Shown one piece after another: positions 39,528-49,100 of a stretch of DNA of 64,000 nt. The notes under the pieces were generated by a model. That model was not told the DNA's origin. It saw only the letters and a list, made by a program, of their open reading frames with translations, and did no database searches. A program made the translations under genes and the position numbers. Within the stretch, counting starts at the first letter, position 1, and every line of letters starts with the position of its first letter. The DNA is from Pseudomonas laurylsulfativorans. GTDB lineage: Bacteria > Pseudomonadota > Gammaproteobacteria > Pseudomonadales > Pseudomonadaceae. Location: the NCBI RefSeq assembly GCF_002906155.1, contig NZ_MUJK01000002.1, positions 372,001 through 436,000 of the forward strand, in the 5' to 3' direction.

Positions 39528-42050
39528 ATGTTCCCGATGACGCCCATCGCGGCAGCGCTCGCGTTGCTGTTATGTAGCAGTGCATTTGCGGCGCCCACCT
39601 CCGTTGACAATACACCGCGAAGTTTGCTGGCCCAGGCCAAAGGCTTGCCGGCAGAGTTCGAGGAGCATTTTTTCGACGTTCCGTTGGCGGTTCGGGTCGA
39701 ACTCGATCAGCAACCGCTCGGCGAGGCGATGATTGTGTTGTCCCGCGATGACCGGGTGACGTTGCTCGACTTCACCGACACCAGTGAAAGCCGATTCGGT
39801 GCCGGGGAGCGCGAGATCTGGGCCGACATCCTCAAGCCTGGCGTGGCCTTGGGTGCCTGTACAGGGCAATGCCCGGAACAAATGCTGGCGGTGCACTACA
39901 ACCTGGAAAATTCATTGCTGTCGATCGTCACTGAAAATGCCGAGCGCGACAGCGAAGCCAAACGTTATTTCGACCAACCCGAAGGCGGCAGCAGCGGCCT
40001 GATGGTGCGTAACCAACTCAATCTCAACGGTGGCCAGGACCAAGACCTGGGCGGCCGTTTCGGTCTGGAGGCCAGCGGCAGCCTGGGCAACTGGAGCCAG
40101 ACCTTCAACATGCAACTGGCGCGCCTGGGTGGGCCGGACGACAAGACCTACCACGCCGTGCATGAGCTTTTCACCCAGCGCGAACTGGAAGGCAGCTTTT
40201 TCCGCCTGGGCTACTTCACGCCCAATTCCGAAGGCCTGACCCGCCAGCCCCGTTCGTTCGGCACCAGCCCCGACACCGCCGTGGGCGTGATGTATGGCAG
40301 CTCCGATAGCCTGGCCATCGACAGTCCGAAACCCAGCGTGTACCCGGTTTACGTCACGGCCAACCGCCAGGCGTCGGTGGAGATCTATCGCGAAGGCCTG
40401 TTGATCAACACGCAGTCGGTCCCGGCGGGTTTGCAGACCCTCGACACACGGCCATTGCCCGGCGGCATTTACGAAGTGGAAGTACGACTGATCGAGGACG
40501 GTCAAATCACCTCGACCACTCAAGAGCTGATCTACAAGCCGAGCAACTGGCGCAACCACGATGATCGCTGGCGCTACAACCTGTTCGCCGGCCAGGAAAG
40601 CAAACTACTGAGCAACTGGGATCAACAAAGCAGTGGCGATGCCACGGCGGGCGCCTCGATCAACTATCTGCTGCACCCACGGGTGATTCTTGGCCTGTCG
40701 GCACGCCAGGTGCGGGAAAAGCTCCAGTACGGCAGCTCGATCGACTGGACCCTGGGCAACAGCACCAGTGTCTACGCCAACCTCTACCAGACCGAAGACC
40801 ACGGCACCGGTGCCGACCTGCAAGGGCTGTACAACTATGGCTCTGGCAGCCTGGTGATCAGCCACAACCGTAGCTGGCTCGACACCACCAACACCTACGA
40901 AACACTGCCCGACGGCACCCGCGTGCGCCAACGCAATGTGTTCACCGGCCAGACCAGCAACTCGTCGCTGGCACTGAACCACCGCATCAGCCGCAAGAAT
41001 TCGCTCAGCGCGCGGGTATCTCACAGTGAGGGCAACGTCGAAGGTGTCGGCATGGACCTCGGCTGGACCCAACGGACCCAGCTGTTTGGCAGCGATGCCA
41101 ATTGGCGCCTGTCGTTGTTCGACCGTCCGGGCAGTTACAGCAGCGGCGATGCGCGCAATCGCGGGGTCGACCTGAGCATCAACATGGCCCTCGGTGGTCC
41201 CGGCCAGCAGATTTCCGGGAGCATCGGCAGTCGCACCGCCCGTGAGGGGGGGCGCGATAACAACGCCTCGCTCGGTTACCGCAAAGACTTGCAAGACCAC
41301 GTGCTGCAGAGTGTTTCGGTGACCGCGCTCACCGACACCTATGGCGTCGGCCTGTCGAGCCTGGCGAACTTCCGTACCGACGTAATCAATGGTGACGGTT
41401 TTATCCAGCGTTCGTCCTTCAACAACAAATTCACCGGTGGCGTGAACCTCGACAGCACGCTAGTGGTCGGCGCGCAACGCATGGCATTGACCAGCCAGCA
41501 CCAAGGGCGCGGCGCCGGGATGATCGTTGACGTCGAGTCCGACATCGACGGTATCGCCTTGCGCGCCGACGACCTCAGTGGCGGCAGCGCAGCCCTGCGG
41601 CCGGGGCGCAATTTCATTCCGCTGACGGCCTACAAAAACAGTTCGGTGAGTTTCGACTTCGAAGGCAATCACGTGCCGGCGGCCAGCATCGAACCTTCGC
41701 GCACCCGCTATCACCTGAACAAGGGGGGCGTTGAGTACCGCAAGTTGCGGGTGATGAAAACCCTGACCGTACTCGGACGTTTGCTCGATCCGCAGGGGCG
41801 ACCGCTCAAGGGTCACCACGTGATCAACCACGCCAGCCGTGGGGTCAGCGAGGTCGATGGCTTCTTCTCGATGGAAATGAACGCGGGTTCACCGACCCTG
41901 GAGGTGCGTTATGCCGACCAGTTGCTGTGCCAGTTCCGCCTCGATACCGACAAACACCGCAGTGAAAACAACGTGCTGATGATCGGTGATTTGCGCTGTT
42001 CGCCGGACACCCTGGCGGATGCCACCCACAACGCGGAGACAGCGGGCTGA
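39528..42050 (+). CDS. CS1/CblC-type fimbrial outer-membrane usher
   Basis: An 840-residue usher of the alternate (CS1/CFA-I/cable) class. After a signal peptide (LLLCSSAFA) come an N-terminal domain with a Cys pair (GACTGQCPEQM), a plug-like PVYVTANRQASVEIYREGLLI stretch, a large beta barrel and a C-terminal region (VMKTLTVLGRLLDPQGRPLKG). TcfC-like E-set features are visible. Ushers recruit chaperone-subunit complexes and export them as a fibre. The ATG at 39528 is preferred; a TTG at 39507 is in frame but lacks support. It follows pilin 1 by 109 bases. Confidence 0.87.
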   Translation: MFPMTPIAAALALLLCSSAFAAPTSVDNTPRSLLAQAKGLPAEFEEHFFDVPLAVRVELDQQPLGEAMIVLSRDDRVTLLDFTDTSESRFGAGEREIWADILKPGVALGACTGQCPEQMLAVHYNLENSLLSIVTENAERDSEAKRYFDQPEGGSSGLMVRNQLNLNGGQDQDLGGRFGLEASGSLGNWSQTFNMQLARLGGPDDKTYHAVHELFTQRELEGSFFRLGYFTPNSEGLTRQPRSFGTSPDTAVGVMYGSSDSLAIDSPKPSVYPVYVTANRQASVEIYREGLLINTQSVPAGLQTLDTRPLPGGIYEVEVRLIEDGQITSTTQELIYKPSNWRNHDDRWRYNLFAGQESKLLSNWDQQSSGDATAGASINYLLHPRVILGLSARQVREKLQYGSSIDWTLGNSTSVYANLYQTEDHGTGADLQGLYNYGSGSLVISHNRSWLDTTNTYETLPDGTRVRQRNVFTGQTSNSSLALNHRISRKNSLSARVSHSEGNVEGVGMDLGWTQRTQLFGSDANWRLSLFDRPGSYSSGDARNRGVDLSINMALGGPGQQISGSIGSRTAREGGRDNNASLGYRKDLQDHVLQSVSVTALTDTYGVGLSSLANFRTDVINGDGFIQRSSFNNKFTGGVNLDSTLVVGAQRMALTSQHQGRGAGMIVDVESDIDGIALRADDLSGGSAALRPGRNFIPLTAYKNSSVSFDFEGNHVPAASIEPSRTRYHLNKGGVEYRKLRVMKTLTVLGRLLDPQGRPLKGHHVINHASRGVSEVDGFFSMEMNAGSPTLEVRYADQLLCQFRLDTDKHRSENNVLMIGDLRCSPDTLADATHNAETAG

Positions 42051-42091
42051 GTGGCCCGCCGTTGAATCTGGTTATCGGAGGTTTGGCTTAC

Positions 42092-43354
42092 ATGAACGTC
42101 TCGCGTTCTTTCGTTTCACGTGCGGGCCATTGGTGGGCGGTGGCCTTGCTTGCGTGTGCCATAGCCAGCCCGGTCGAGGCCCAGGTGGCGACGATCACGG
42201 CGTTGTTCAAGCCGGATTCGGCGCATCCGCACCTCAACAAATTCACCAATACCACGGCGCCCAGCGGGTACTGTCAAAGCCATGCGCAACAGTGCGAGAG
42301 CGACGATTTATTCAGTTTGCAGGTGCCGGTTCAATTCCATTCACGTGCGCCGATCCTGGCTAATCATCCATCCCAACGGCAAGGGGCGATGTTAAAGGCA
42401 CCGGCGAATTGGCGAGACCTGACGGTGATAAACGAAGCGACCGGCGACCCTCAAATGGTCCGGATACGCATCGCTGGCATTGGCTCGCGCGCAGTCACCG
42501 ATGACGTGAAGGAGCTGGTGGGCGGGGCCGAGAATTACCAGATTGCCCACAATCGTTTATGGGGCTCGAGTTGGGTGTATGCACCACGACCTTGCGATTT
42601 CACCGGCAGTGGTTTTTACAGCACCAATTTCTACGAGTTTTTCTGGAAAACGCCCATGGTAGGGGCCTGTGCAAAACAGGCGAAATATGACGTCCCGTGG
42701 TTGCGCTTCGATTACCTGGATTTCGCCTATGAGCTTGAAACCCCTAATCCGCTGAATATGTCCTCGGGGCACTACACCGGCTCGCTGACTTACACCATCG
42801 GCCCCAACGGCGATTTCGATTTCGGCGATGTGTTGATACCGACCGACTCGGTGTTGACCCTGAACTTCAACCTCGACGTGCAACACACCCTCAAGGTCGA
42901 CATCCCGCCCGGTGGCGAAAAGGTCCAGTTGGTCCCGGCCGGTGGCTGGAAAAGCTGGCTGCAGGCAGGGCGCAAACCGGTGCGGTTGTTCCGTGACCAG
43001 ACCTTCCACATCTCGGCGTCGTCGCGTTTCAAGATGTATTACGAATGTCAGGCCTGGGTCACTCTCGATTGCACGATCAAGGATGCGCTCGGCAGGCGAC
43101 AGGTGGAGCTGCAGGTCTTCGTCAGCCTGCCCAATGGCTTGACCGACCCGTCCGGCCAGCCGGTCAGACATAAGCGACTCAAGGCCGGACCTGAAGGTGC
43201 GCAAATTTTCCAGCCTGGTTTCTACGTGGACAGGGCGCCTGGCGTTCTGCACTTCGAGGTGCCAAAGGATGAGGTGGAGTGGATGCTTCAGCAACCCAAT
43301 GTGGCGAGCCCCTACACCGGCTCTGTCACCGTGATCTGGGATTCGGAAATCTGA
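42092..43354 (+). CDS. CblD-type fimbrial tip protein / pilus initiator 1
   Basis: A 420-residue exported protein with a signal peptide ending ASPVEA. It resembles the CblD/CooD-type tip subunit that initiates CS1-like pili and often binds the receptor. Markers are ITALFKPDSAHPHLNKF, ELVGGAENYQIAHN, LWGSSWV, GDFDFGDV, the long DVQHTLKVDIPPGGEKVQLVPAGGW stretch (broken here for length) and the C-terminal pilin-like GSVTVIWDSEI. The ATG at 42092 follows CGGAGG. A second paralogue at 44805 shares most of these motifs. Confidence 0.85.
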   Translation: MNVSRSFVSRAGHWWAVALLACAIASPVEAQVATITALFKPDSAHPHLNKFTNTTAPSGYCQSHAQQCESDDLFSLQVPVQFHSRAPILANHPSQRQGAMLKAPANWRDLTVINEATGDPQMVRIRIAGIGSRAVTDDVKELVGGAENYQIAHNRLWGSSWVYAPRPCDFTGSGFYSTNFYEFFWKTPMVGACAKQAKYDVPWLRFDYLDFAYELETPNPLNMSSGHYTGSLTYTIGPNGDFDFGDVLIPTDSVLTLNFNLDVQHTLKVDIPPGGEKVQLVPAGGWKSWLQAGRKPVRLFRDQTFHISASSRFKMYYECQAWVTLDCTIKDALGRRQVELQVFVSLPNGLTDPSGQPVRHKRLKAGPEGAQIFQPGFYVDRAPGVLHFEVPKDEVEWMLQQPNVASPYTGSVTVIWDSEI

Positions 43355-43413
43355 TGGGCCGCCTATCGATGGGCCGCGCCTGTGTTGTGTTCAATGTCAT
43401 GAGGTTCAAGGGT

Positions 43414-44157
43414 ATGAAACGTCTGTGGTTGCTGTTGGGTTTGAGCGGGTTTTCTCTGGCGGTTCAGGCCGGTCCGCAGATCAACGTCGGAACGGTGTAC
43501 GACTATCTGGACAGCGACAAGAGCACTTATCTCAAGCGCGTTTACAACAGCGGCGACAGCACCGCGTTCGTCAAGGTCAACATCCTCGAAATCGTCTATG
43601 ACGCCGATGGCAGCCACCGTGAAATACCGGTCGAACCACAAACCGATGGCAGCAGTCGCAATGGCTTGATGGCCAGCCCGGCGCGTCTGATCGTCCCTGC
43701 CAAAGGCATGCAGGGCACACGCTTGCTGCTCATGGGAGACCGTGACACCGAGCGCTATTTCCGTGTGCGCTTCGTGCCGGTGGTACCAGAAAAGGAAGAC
43801 GATTTTGCGGTGTCCAGTGAAGAGCGCGACACCTACAAGGAGAACCTGTCGGCGGGGGTCAACGTCATGACCGGCTTCGGCACGGTGTTTTTTGTCCGCC
43901 CGAAGAACAGCCGTTTCGACAGCGTGATCGATGACAGTGCCGGTGTTTATCGACTGCGCAATAACGGCAACACCGTGGTGGTGATCGATGAGTTTCGCAA
44001 CTGCTCGCTGAAAAATGAAACCGAGTGCGAGCCGACCACCAAGCATCACGTTCTGGCGGGCAAGTCGTTCGAGTTCGAGAAGAAACCCGGTCGGGAATAC
44101 CGCTTCAACCTGATCGAAGGCGCCGACAAAAAGGCGTTGCGCATTGCCAGCCAGTAA
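43414..44157 (+). CDS. Fimbrial periplasmic chaperone (CblB/CooB type)
   Basis: A 247-residue periplasmic protein with a signal peptide ending LAVQA. It has the alternate-class pilus chaperone pattern: an N-terminal Ig-like domain with STYLKRVYNSGDSTAFVKVNI, the LIVPAKGMQGTRLLLMG stretch and YFRVRFVPVVPE, then a second domain with VYRLRNNGNTVVVIDEF and two Cys (NCSLKNETECE). Chaperones of this kind hold subunits until the usher accepts them. The ATG at 43414 is preferred over one at 43399 for ribosome-site spacing. Its place after the tip gene is unusual; in cable and CS1 operons the chaperone is usually first. Confidence 0.85.
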   Translation: MKRLWLLLGLSGFSLAVQAGPQINVGTVYDYLDSDKSTYLKRVYNSGDSTAFVKVNILEIVYDADGSHREIPVEPQTDGSSRNGLMASPARLIVPAKGMQGTRLLLMGDRDTERYFRVRFVPVVPEKEDDFAVSSEERDTYKENLSAGVNVMTGFGTVFFVRPKNSRFDSVIDDSAGVYRLRNNGNTVVVIDEFRNCSLKNETECEPTTKHHVLAGKSFEFEKKPGREYRFNLIEGADKKALRIASQ

Positions 44158-44220
44158 CACCGCCCAAGGCGAGTCGCGCGGGAAGACTCGCCGCTTTTTT
44201 TCACGCAACAGGTAACTGAC

Positions 44221-44709
44221 ATGATCAAGCAATCGGCCTTCGCCCTGTGTGTGGGCGTGATGACGTGTGCCCAGGTTTTCGCGGCACGGGAAGAGCGCAC
44301 GTTCGAGGTGTGGGCGGATATTCCGACCCTGGGCTTTTACGTGATACCGGCCGAGACGAACTGGATTCATCTCGAACAGACCCTGCCGTGGAATCGCAAC
44401 ACGTCGAGGCTCGACGGGTTGCGCAAGCATTTCGACGTCAAGCACGACACCAGTGCGATCGAAGCGCGGCTGGACGCCGAGCCCTATCTGTTCAACGGGC
44501 GTGAAGACCAGAACATCTACCTGAGGGTCAGCTTCAACGGTCAGGAGCTGAGCCACGATGCGACGCCGCGCCAGGTGGTGTCGGCAGCGCAGGCCATGTC
44601 AGGCGGGCGTTTTCCTCTGGAAATTCAGCCGAAGGTGCCGGTCGGTGGCTATAAGCCGGGCACTTACTACGGAACGGTTCAGTTGATTTTCAGTGCTGCT
44701 GCACCCTGA
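44221..44709 (+). CDS. CS1-type fimbrial subunit (pilin 2)
   Basis: A 162-residue exported subunit with a signal peptide ending AQVFA. The mature part EERTFEVWADIPTLGFYVIPAE and the C-terminal KPGTYYGTVQLIFSAAAP fit the CS1/CblA pilin fold. It is clearly diverged from pilin 1, although of equal length. It may be a minor pilin, or the major subunit of an alternative fibre with the second tip protein encoded next. It lies 63 bases after the chaperone gene. Confidence 0.83.
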   Translation: MIKQSAFALCVGVMTCAQVFAAREERTFEVWADIPTLGFYVIPAETNWIHLEQTLPWNRNTSRLDGLRKHFDVKHDTSAIEARLDAEPYLFNGREDQNIYLRVSFNGQELSHDATPRQVVSAAQAMSGGRFPLEIQPKVPVGGYKPGTYYGTVQLIFSAAAP

Positions 44710-44804
44710 TCCCTTTTCGTTATGCCGGGTTTTTCAGCGTTTGAATGTCGAGTGGATATCGACCCTCCCAGGGAACAGGGCGGGGTTATCGGAGGTGGGT
44801 ACAG

Positions 44805-46064
44805 ATGAGCGTTATAGGTTTTTTGTTTTCAACGAGGCGTCCTTGGTTATGGACTCTTTTGATGGTGTGGTGGCTGATGCCCCAGGCGTTGGCGCAGGAT
44901 GTTTCAATCACGGCGTTGTTCAAGCCTGATTCGGCTCATCCGCATCTCAATCAATTCAAGAACACCACGCCACTCAGCGGTTACTGCGAGCGATACCCGG
45001 GACAATGTGTCGAAAATCAGACGTTCAGCCTGCAAGTGCCGATTCAGTTCAATTCCAGCCGAGCGATCCCGGCCAACCATGCGTCGTCGCGCCAGGGCGC
45101 AACCTTCAAGGTGCCGGCGCAATGGCGCGAGCTGACGGTTCGTCATGAGTCCGGAGAGGTGGAGACGGTAAAAATGCGCATTACCGGCGTGGGCTCCAAA
45201 TACGTGACAGAGGATGTGATGGAATTGGTGGGGGGCGCCGACGATTACAGGCTTGCGCACAACCTCCTATGGGGATCGAGCTGGGTGAACACCCCGGCGC
45301 CCTGTCTTTACAGTGGTGTGGGTTACTACGCTACCAACTACTACGGTTTTTTCTGGAAAACTCCGGTTGAGGCCGCGTGTGACAAACAGGCGAAATTCAA
45401 TGTTCCGTGGATGCGTTACGACTTTCTGGATTTTTCCTATGAGCTTGTCACGCCGAATCCGTTGGGCATGTTGGCTGGCAACTATACGGGCTCGTTGACC
45501 TATACCGTCGGCCCCAACGGCGACTTCGACTTCGGCGATGTCATGCTGCCGAGCACTCCGGTGTTGACGATGAATTTCAACCTCGACGTCCAACACACGC
45601 TCAAGGTCGATGTCCCACCCGGAGGCGAGAAAGTCCAGTTGGTCCCAGCCGGTGGGTGGCAGAGTTGGTTGCAGGCGGGGCGCAGACCGGCGCGTTTGTT
45701 CCGTGACCAGACCTTCAATATCTCGGCCTCCTCGCGTTTCAAAATGCAGCTGGAGTGTGAATGGTGGGGCACTGTTTACGATTGCCTGCTCGATGACCGG
45801 GTGTCCAGGCGAGGCGTGGAACTGCAGGTCTATGTCACCCTGCCCAATGGCCTGACCGACATGAGCGGGCAACCCGTCAGGCACCGGCGTTTGCGAGCGG
45901 GCGCGGCCAATGCGCTGTATTTGCAGCCGGGTTTCTACGTCGACAGAGCACCGGGTGTTCTGCACTTCGAGGTGCCGGAAAGACAGATGCAATTCATGCT
46001 GGCACCCGGTGCAGGTCCCTTCTACAAGGGCAAGGTCACGGTGATCTGGGATTCGGAAATCTGA
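44805..46064 (+). CDS. CblD-type fimbrial tip protein / pilus initiator 2
   Basis: A 419-residue exported protein, paralogous to the tip protein at 42092. It shares ITALFKPDSAHPHLNQF, ELVGGADDYRLAHN, LLWGSSWV, GDFDFGDV and an identical C-terminal VTVIWDSEI, and differs mostly in the middle and in surface loops. The ATG at 44805 follows GGAGG by 9 bases; an ATG at 44745 lies upstream in frame but has no ribosome site. Two tip initiators in one operon could give two receptor specificities or two fibres. Confidence 0.85.
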   Translation: MSVIGFLFSTRRPWLWTLLMVWWLMPQALAQDVSITALFKPDSAHPHLNQFKNTTPLSGYCERYPGQCVENQTFSLQVPIQFNSSRAIPANHASSRQGATFKVPAQWRELTVRHESGEVETVKMRITGVGSKYVTEDVMELVGGADDYRLAHNLLWGSSWVNTPAPCLYSGVGYYATNYYGFFWKTPVEAACDKQAKFNVPWMRYDFLDFSYELVTPNPLGMLAGNYTGSLTYTVGPNGDFDFGDVMLPSTPVLTMNFNLDVQHTLKVDVPPGGEKVQLVPAGGWQSWLQAGRRPARLFRDQTFNISASSRFKMQLECEWWGTVYDCLLDDRVSRRGVELQVYVTLPNGLTDMSGQPVRHRRLRAGAANALYLQPGFYVDRAPGVLHFEVPERQMQFMLAPGAGPFYKGKVTVIWDSEI

Positions 46065-46066
46065 AG

Positions 46067-46105
46067 TCAGGCGGCCAGCACATCCAGCATCAATGCCGCC
46101 TGACA
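46067..46105. terminator. Inverted repeat between fimbrial operon and NEL gene
   Basis: GTCAGGCGGC (46067-46076) and GCCGCCTGAC (46096-46105) form a perfect 10-bp stem with a 19-base loop between convergent genes. No T run follows, so terminator activity is a guess. Confidence 0.5.
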
Positions 46106-46120
46106 CTCACGTTTCCGCTT

Positions 46121-49100
46121 TTACTGGCCGGCGCGCCTCATGGCAGTACGGGTCAAGCTTCTCGACAGTTCTTTCTCGGCGTCGCCCAGGTCGACCAGTA
46201 ATCGGTCGAAAACCGTATCGCTGAACGGCTCATCGGCAAAGACCACGGTGTCCGGTACCGGAAGGTCGTTCATCAGTTCCCTGAGTTGGCTGCGCAATGC
46301 GGCGCGCTGAATGTCAGAGGTCGACTCGACCCATGCTCGCTGTGTATCGCGCAAGGTGTCGAGTTGGTTTGACAAGCGCTGATAGCGACGCGTGTTGGTT
46401 TCCAGCGGGTTCGCATAGCGTTCGTTCAAATGGTTTTGCCAGAAATCCTGTTCGAGCATTCGGTCCACCAGACCATCGCCTTCGCCCAGCGCCAATACCG
46501 TCTCATACGCTTGATCGATCATTGCGTCAGTGACACCGGACACTGGTCGGTACAGCATGCCCTTCGATTGCCAGGGCAAGTCGAGGCGCTCTGCCAATCC
46601 GGTCTGATAGGCCAGGTAGACCTCGACTTCGTCCGGGTTACCGCCACGACTGGCGACATCGGCACGGGCAACGTCGTTGACCTGTTCCAGCCGTGCGGCG
46701 CCTTTGGCCAGGGTCACCAGTTTCTGTTCGAGCTGAGCCGGGTCGGTGGAATAGGCATGGGCCTCGTAGGCGAGCACATGGACGCCCATGTGATTGAACA
46801 GCTGCGTACCGGCGTCGGCGCAATCCACCGGCGCGATGGCCATGGTGAACAGCTTTTCCCGCAGAGGTGTGTCGACGTAGACGGCATCGAGCATGCGCCA
46901 GACACGCTGCACCAGTTGATCCCGGGCCGTGCCGCCGGCCCGGTAGTCGGCAGAAAGCCGGGTATCGAGCAGCACGTTCAGGAAGCGCTCGGCCTCGGGC
47001 TCACCGACCAGTTCCGACCACAGATTGGCCCGGTCGACGCCCCAGCCGGGTACATCGTTCCAGTGTTTCGCGCTGTAGTCCGAGCTGACCACCCACTCGG
47101 CCATGCTGTTGGAGGGCACGATGGGCTCCGGGGGCAGTGCCACCGAGCGACGGATGGCCTGGTAGCGAACCTGGTTGAGTTCCGACAGATTGCCGACACC
47201 CAGCCGGGTTCGCCCCACGACCCAGGCATGCGCTGAGCCGGGAACCACTTCGGGAATCAGGCTGATCGGATTGTCCCGAAGATCCAGCAGAAAACCGCGA
47301 GGCCTGGTTTTACTCAACGTACCTTCGGGCCAGGTGGTAATTGCCGTGTTCCGAAGCCCTACGACCTTCAACCGGGGCATGCGTGAAATGTCGATGGGCT
47401 TGCCCAGCGGGTTCTTGTCGAGACGCAGAATCTCCAGATAGGTCAGGTGTTTCAGTTGCTCGACGGCGGCGTCGTCCAGCACGATTTTATTGTCACTCAA
47501 GCGCAGACGTTCGAGCCGATGCAGGGCGCCGAAGTTTTCCGGCAGGGTCGTCAGGAAGCATCGGTTGGCGCTGAGTTCGCGCAGATTGGGGAAGTCCTTC
47601 AGCAAGCCGTTCGACGTGCTGGAAAAGCGTGTGTTATCGAGCTTCAGGATGGTGATCTTGTCCAGAAAGCTTTGTAGCTGCGGCCGTTCTGGCCATGCAT
47701 TGCTCAGGTTTCGGGGCAAAAGAAGTGGATCGTGTGACAGATCCAGTGCATAGCCATGCGGATCGGTACGGCTGCCGAGTTCGGTGTTTTTTCGCTCGAA
47801 ACAGGCGAGCAAACACCGGGCAATGTGTTGCCGAGCGCCGCGTAACGGTATCGGATTGTCGGCATCCAGCCCGGCGGCCTGCGCGCGCCAGAGATCGATC
47901 AGATTACGCAGTTGGTTGAGATCGTTTTCCTGTTCTTCCAGGAGCCTCATCGGCTCACCCCGTTCAATCAGGGCACTGGCGAACGTATCGACCTCGGCAT
48001 CGCTGAAGTGCGGATAAAGGTCATGAATGCGTTCGTGCACTGTTTGGCCCTCCCGGCTCAACCCACTTCCACGCACCAACAACGTCGTTTCAAACTCGGC
48101 CACCGGGCGCACGGGCGGGGTGGCAAGCACCTTCCGACGTTCACTGGGCGGGGCCGATTTGACCATGACCCATTGGCGGAACATGTCGCCGTCACTCGGT
48201 TTGTAGCCCAGGCTGTTTTGCCCATTCTCCTGCGTGGCCTGCAGCACGGCTTCGAAAAAGTCATCCGCTTCATGGATCGTCTGATCCTCGCCATCACGCA
48301 CCTGATACTGCCCGGCATCGTCGCGAATCAGCACCCGCACCTTTGTTGCGTCATCGGGGCCGACGCTGTAACGCAGCTCGCCATCGAATGTTCCCTGACG
48401 AATTTCCAGGCGCAGGTCGCCGAAGGTATCGGTGTTGAAGCGCAAGGTGCCCAGCACCAGGCGCTCGGTGTCGGGCGTGATTGATGCACTCGGGTACAGA
48501 CCCTGGGCCGCTCGTACTGCTTGCGTTTCGAATTGCAGCTCTCGTGCCTGGGTCCTCAGGCGCAGCGGCAGGCGGTTTTCTTGTGTGATCCGCTGACGTT
48601 CCGCGGCGCTGGCATGCGCATGGATTTGTTCGGCAACGGTCGCCGGCAGCTCGGGGAAGTCGCTGAACAGCGGCGCGATTTCAGGGGATAACGCAGCGGG
48701 TGCAATGGGCGGTGAAGCCAGGCGTTGCAGGGTATCGGTCAGCAGCGGTGGTGGCGGGGTGTTTTCAACATGCACCCTGCGCAGCACGGCTTCATCGGTG
48801 CCGCTGATCTGGCGAATCTGCTCCAGTTGTTCATCGTTGAAACCCTCGGTGCTGTGACCGAGGCGGCGCATCAGGGTCGAGCCTTCCCACTCGCGCGGAT
48901 TCTCCGTTTCGCAGACCCAGGCGCCTTGGCCATTGTGGCGAAGGGTCGGGGTGTAGGCATCGAAACGCTGCGGATGGCGGATGTGCTGTTGCCCGGTGAC
49001 CGGGTCTTCCAGTACTTCGAAATGTTGATCGTCCAGGCGCAAGATGCGTCGGCCCTGATGCTGGTGAATGCCCTGGTCATCAGGCCGGGCGTCCGCGGGC

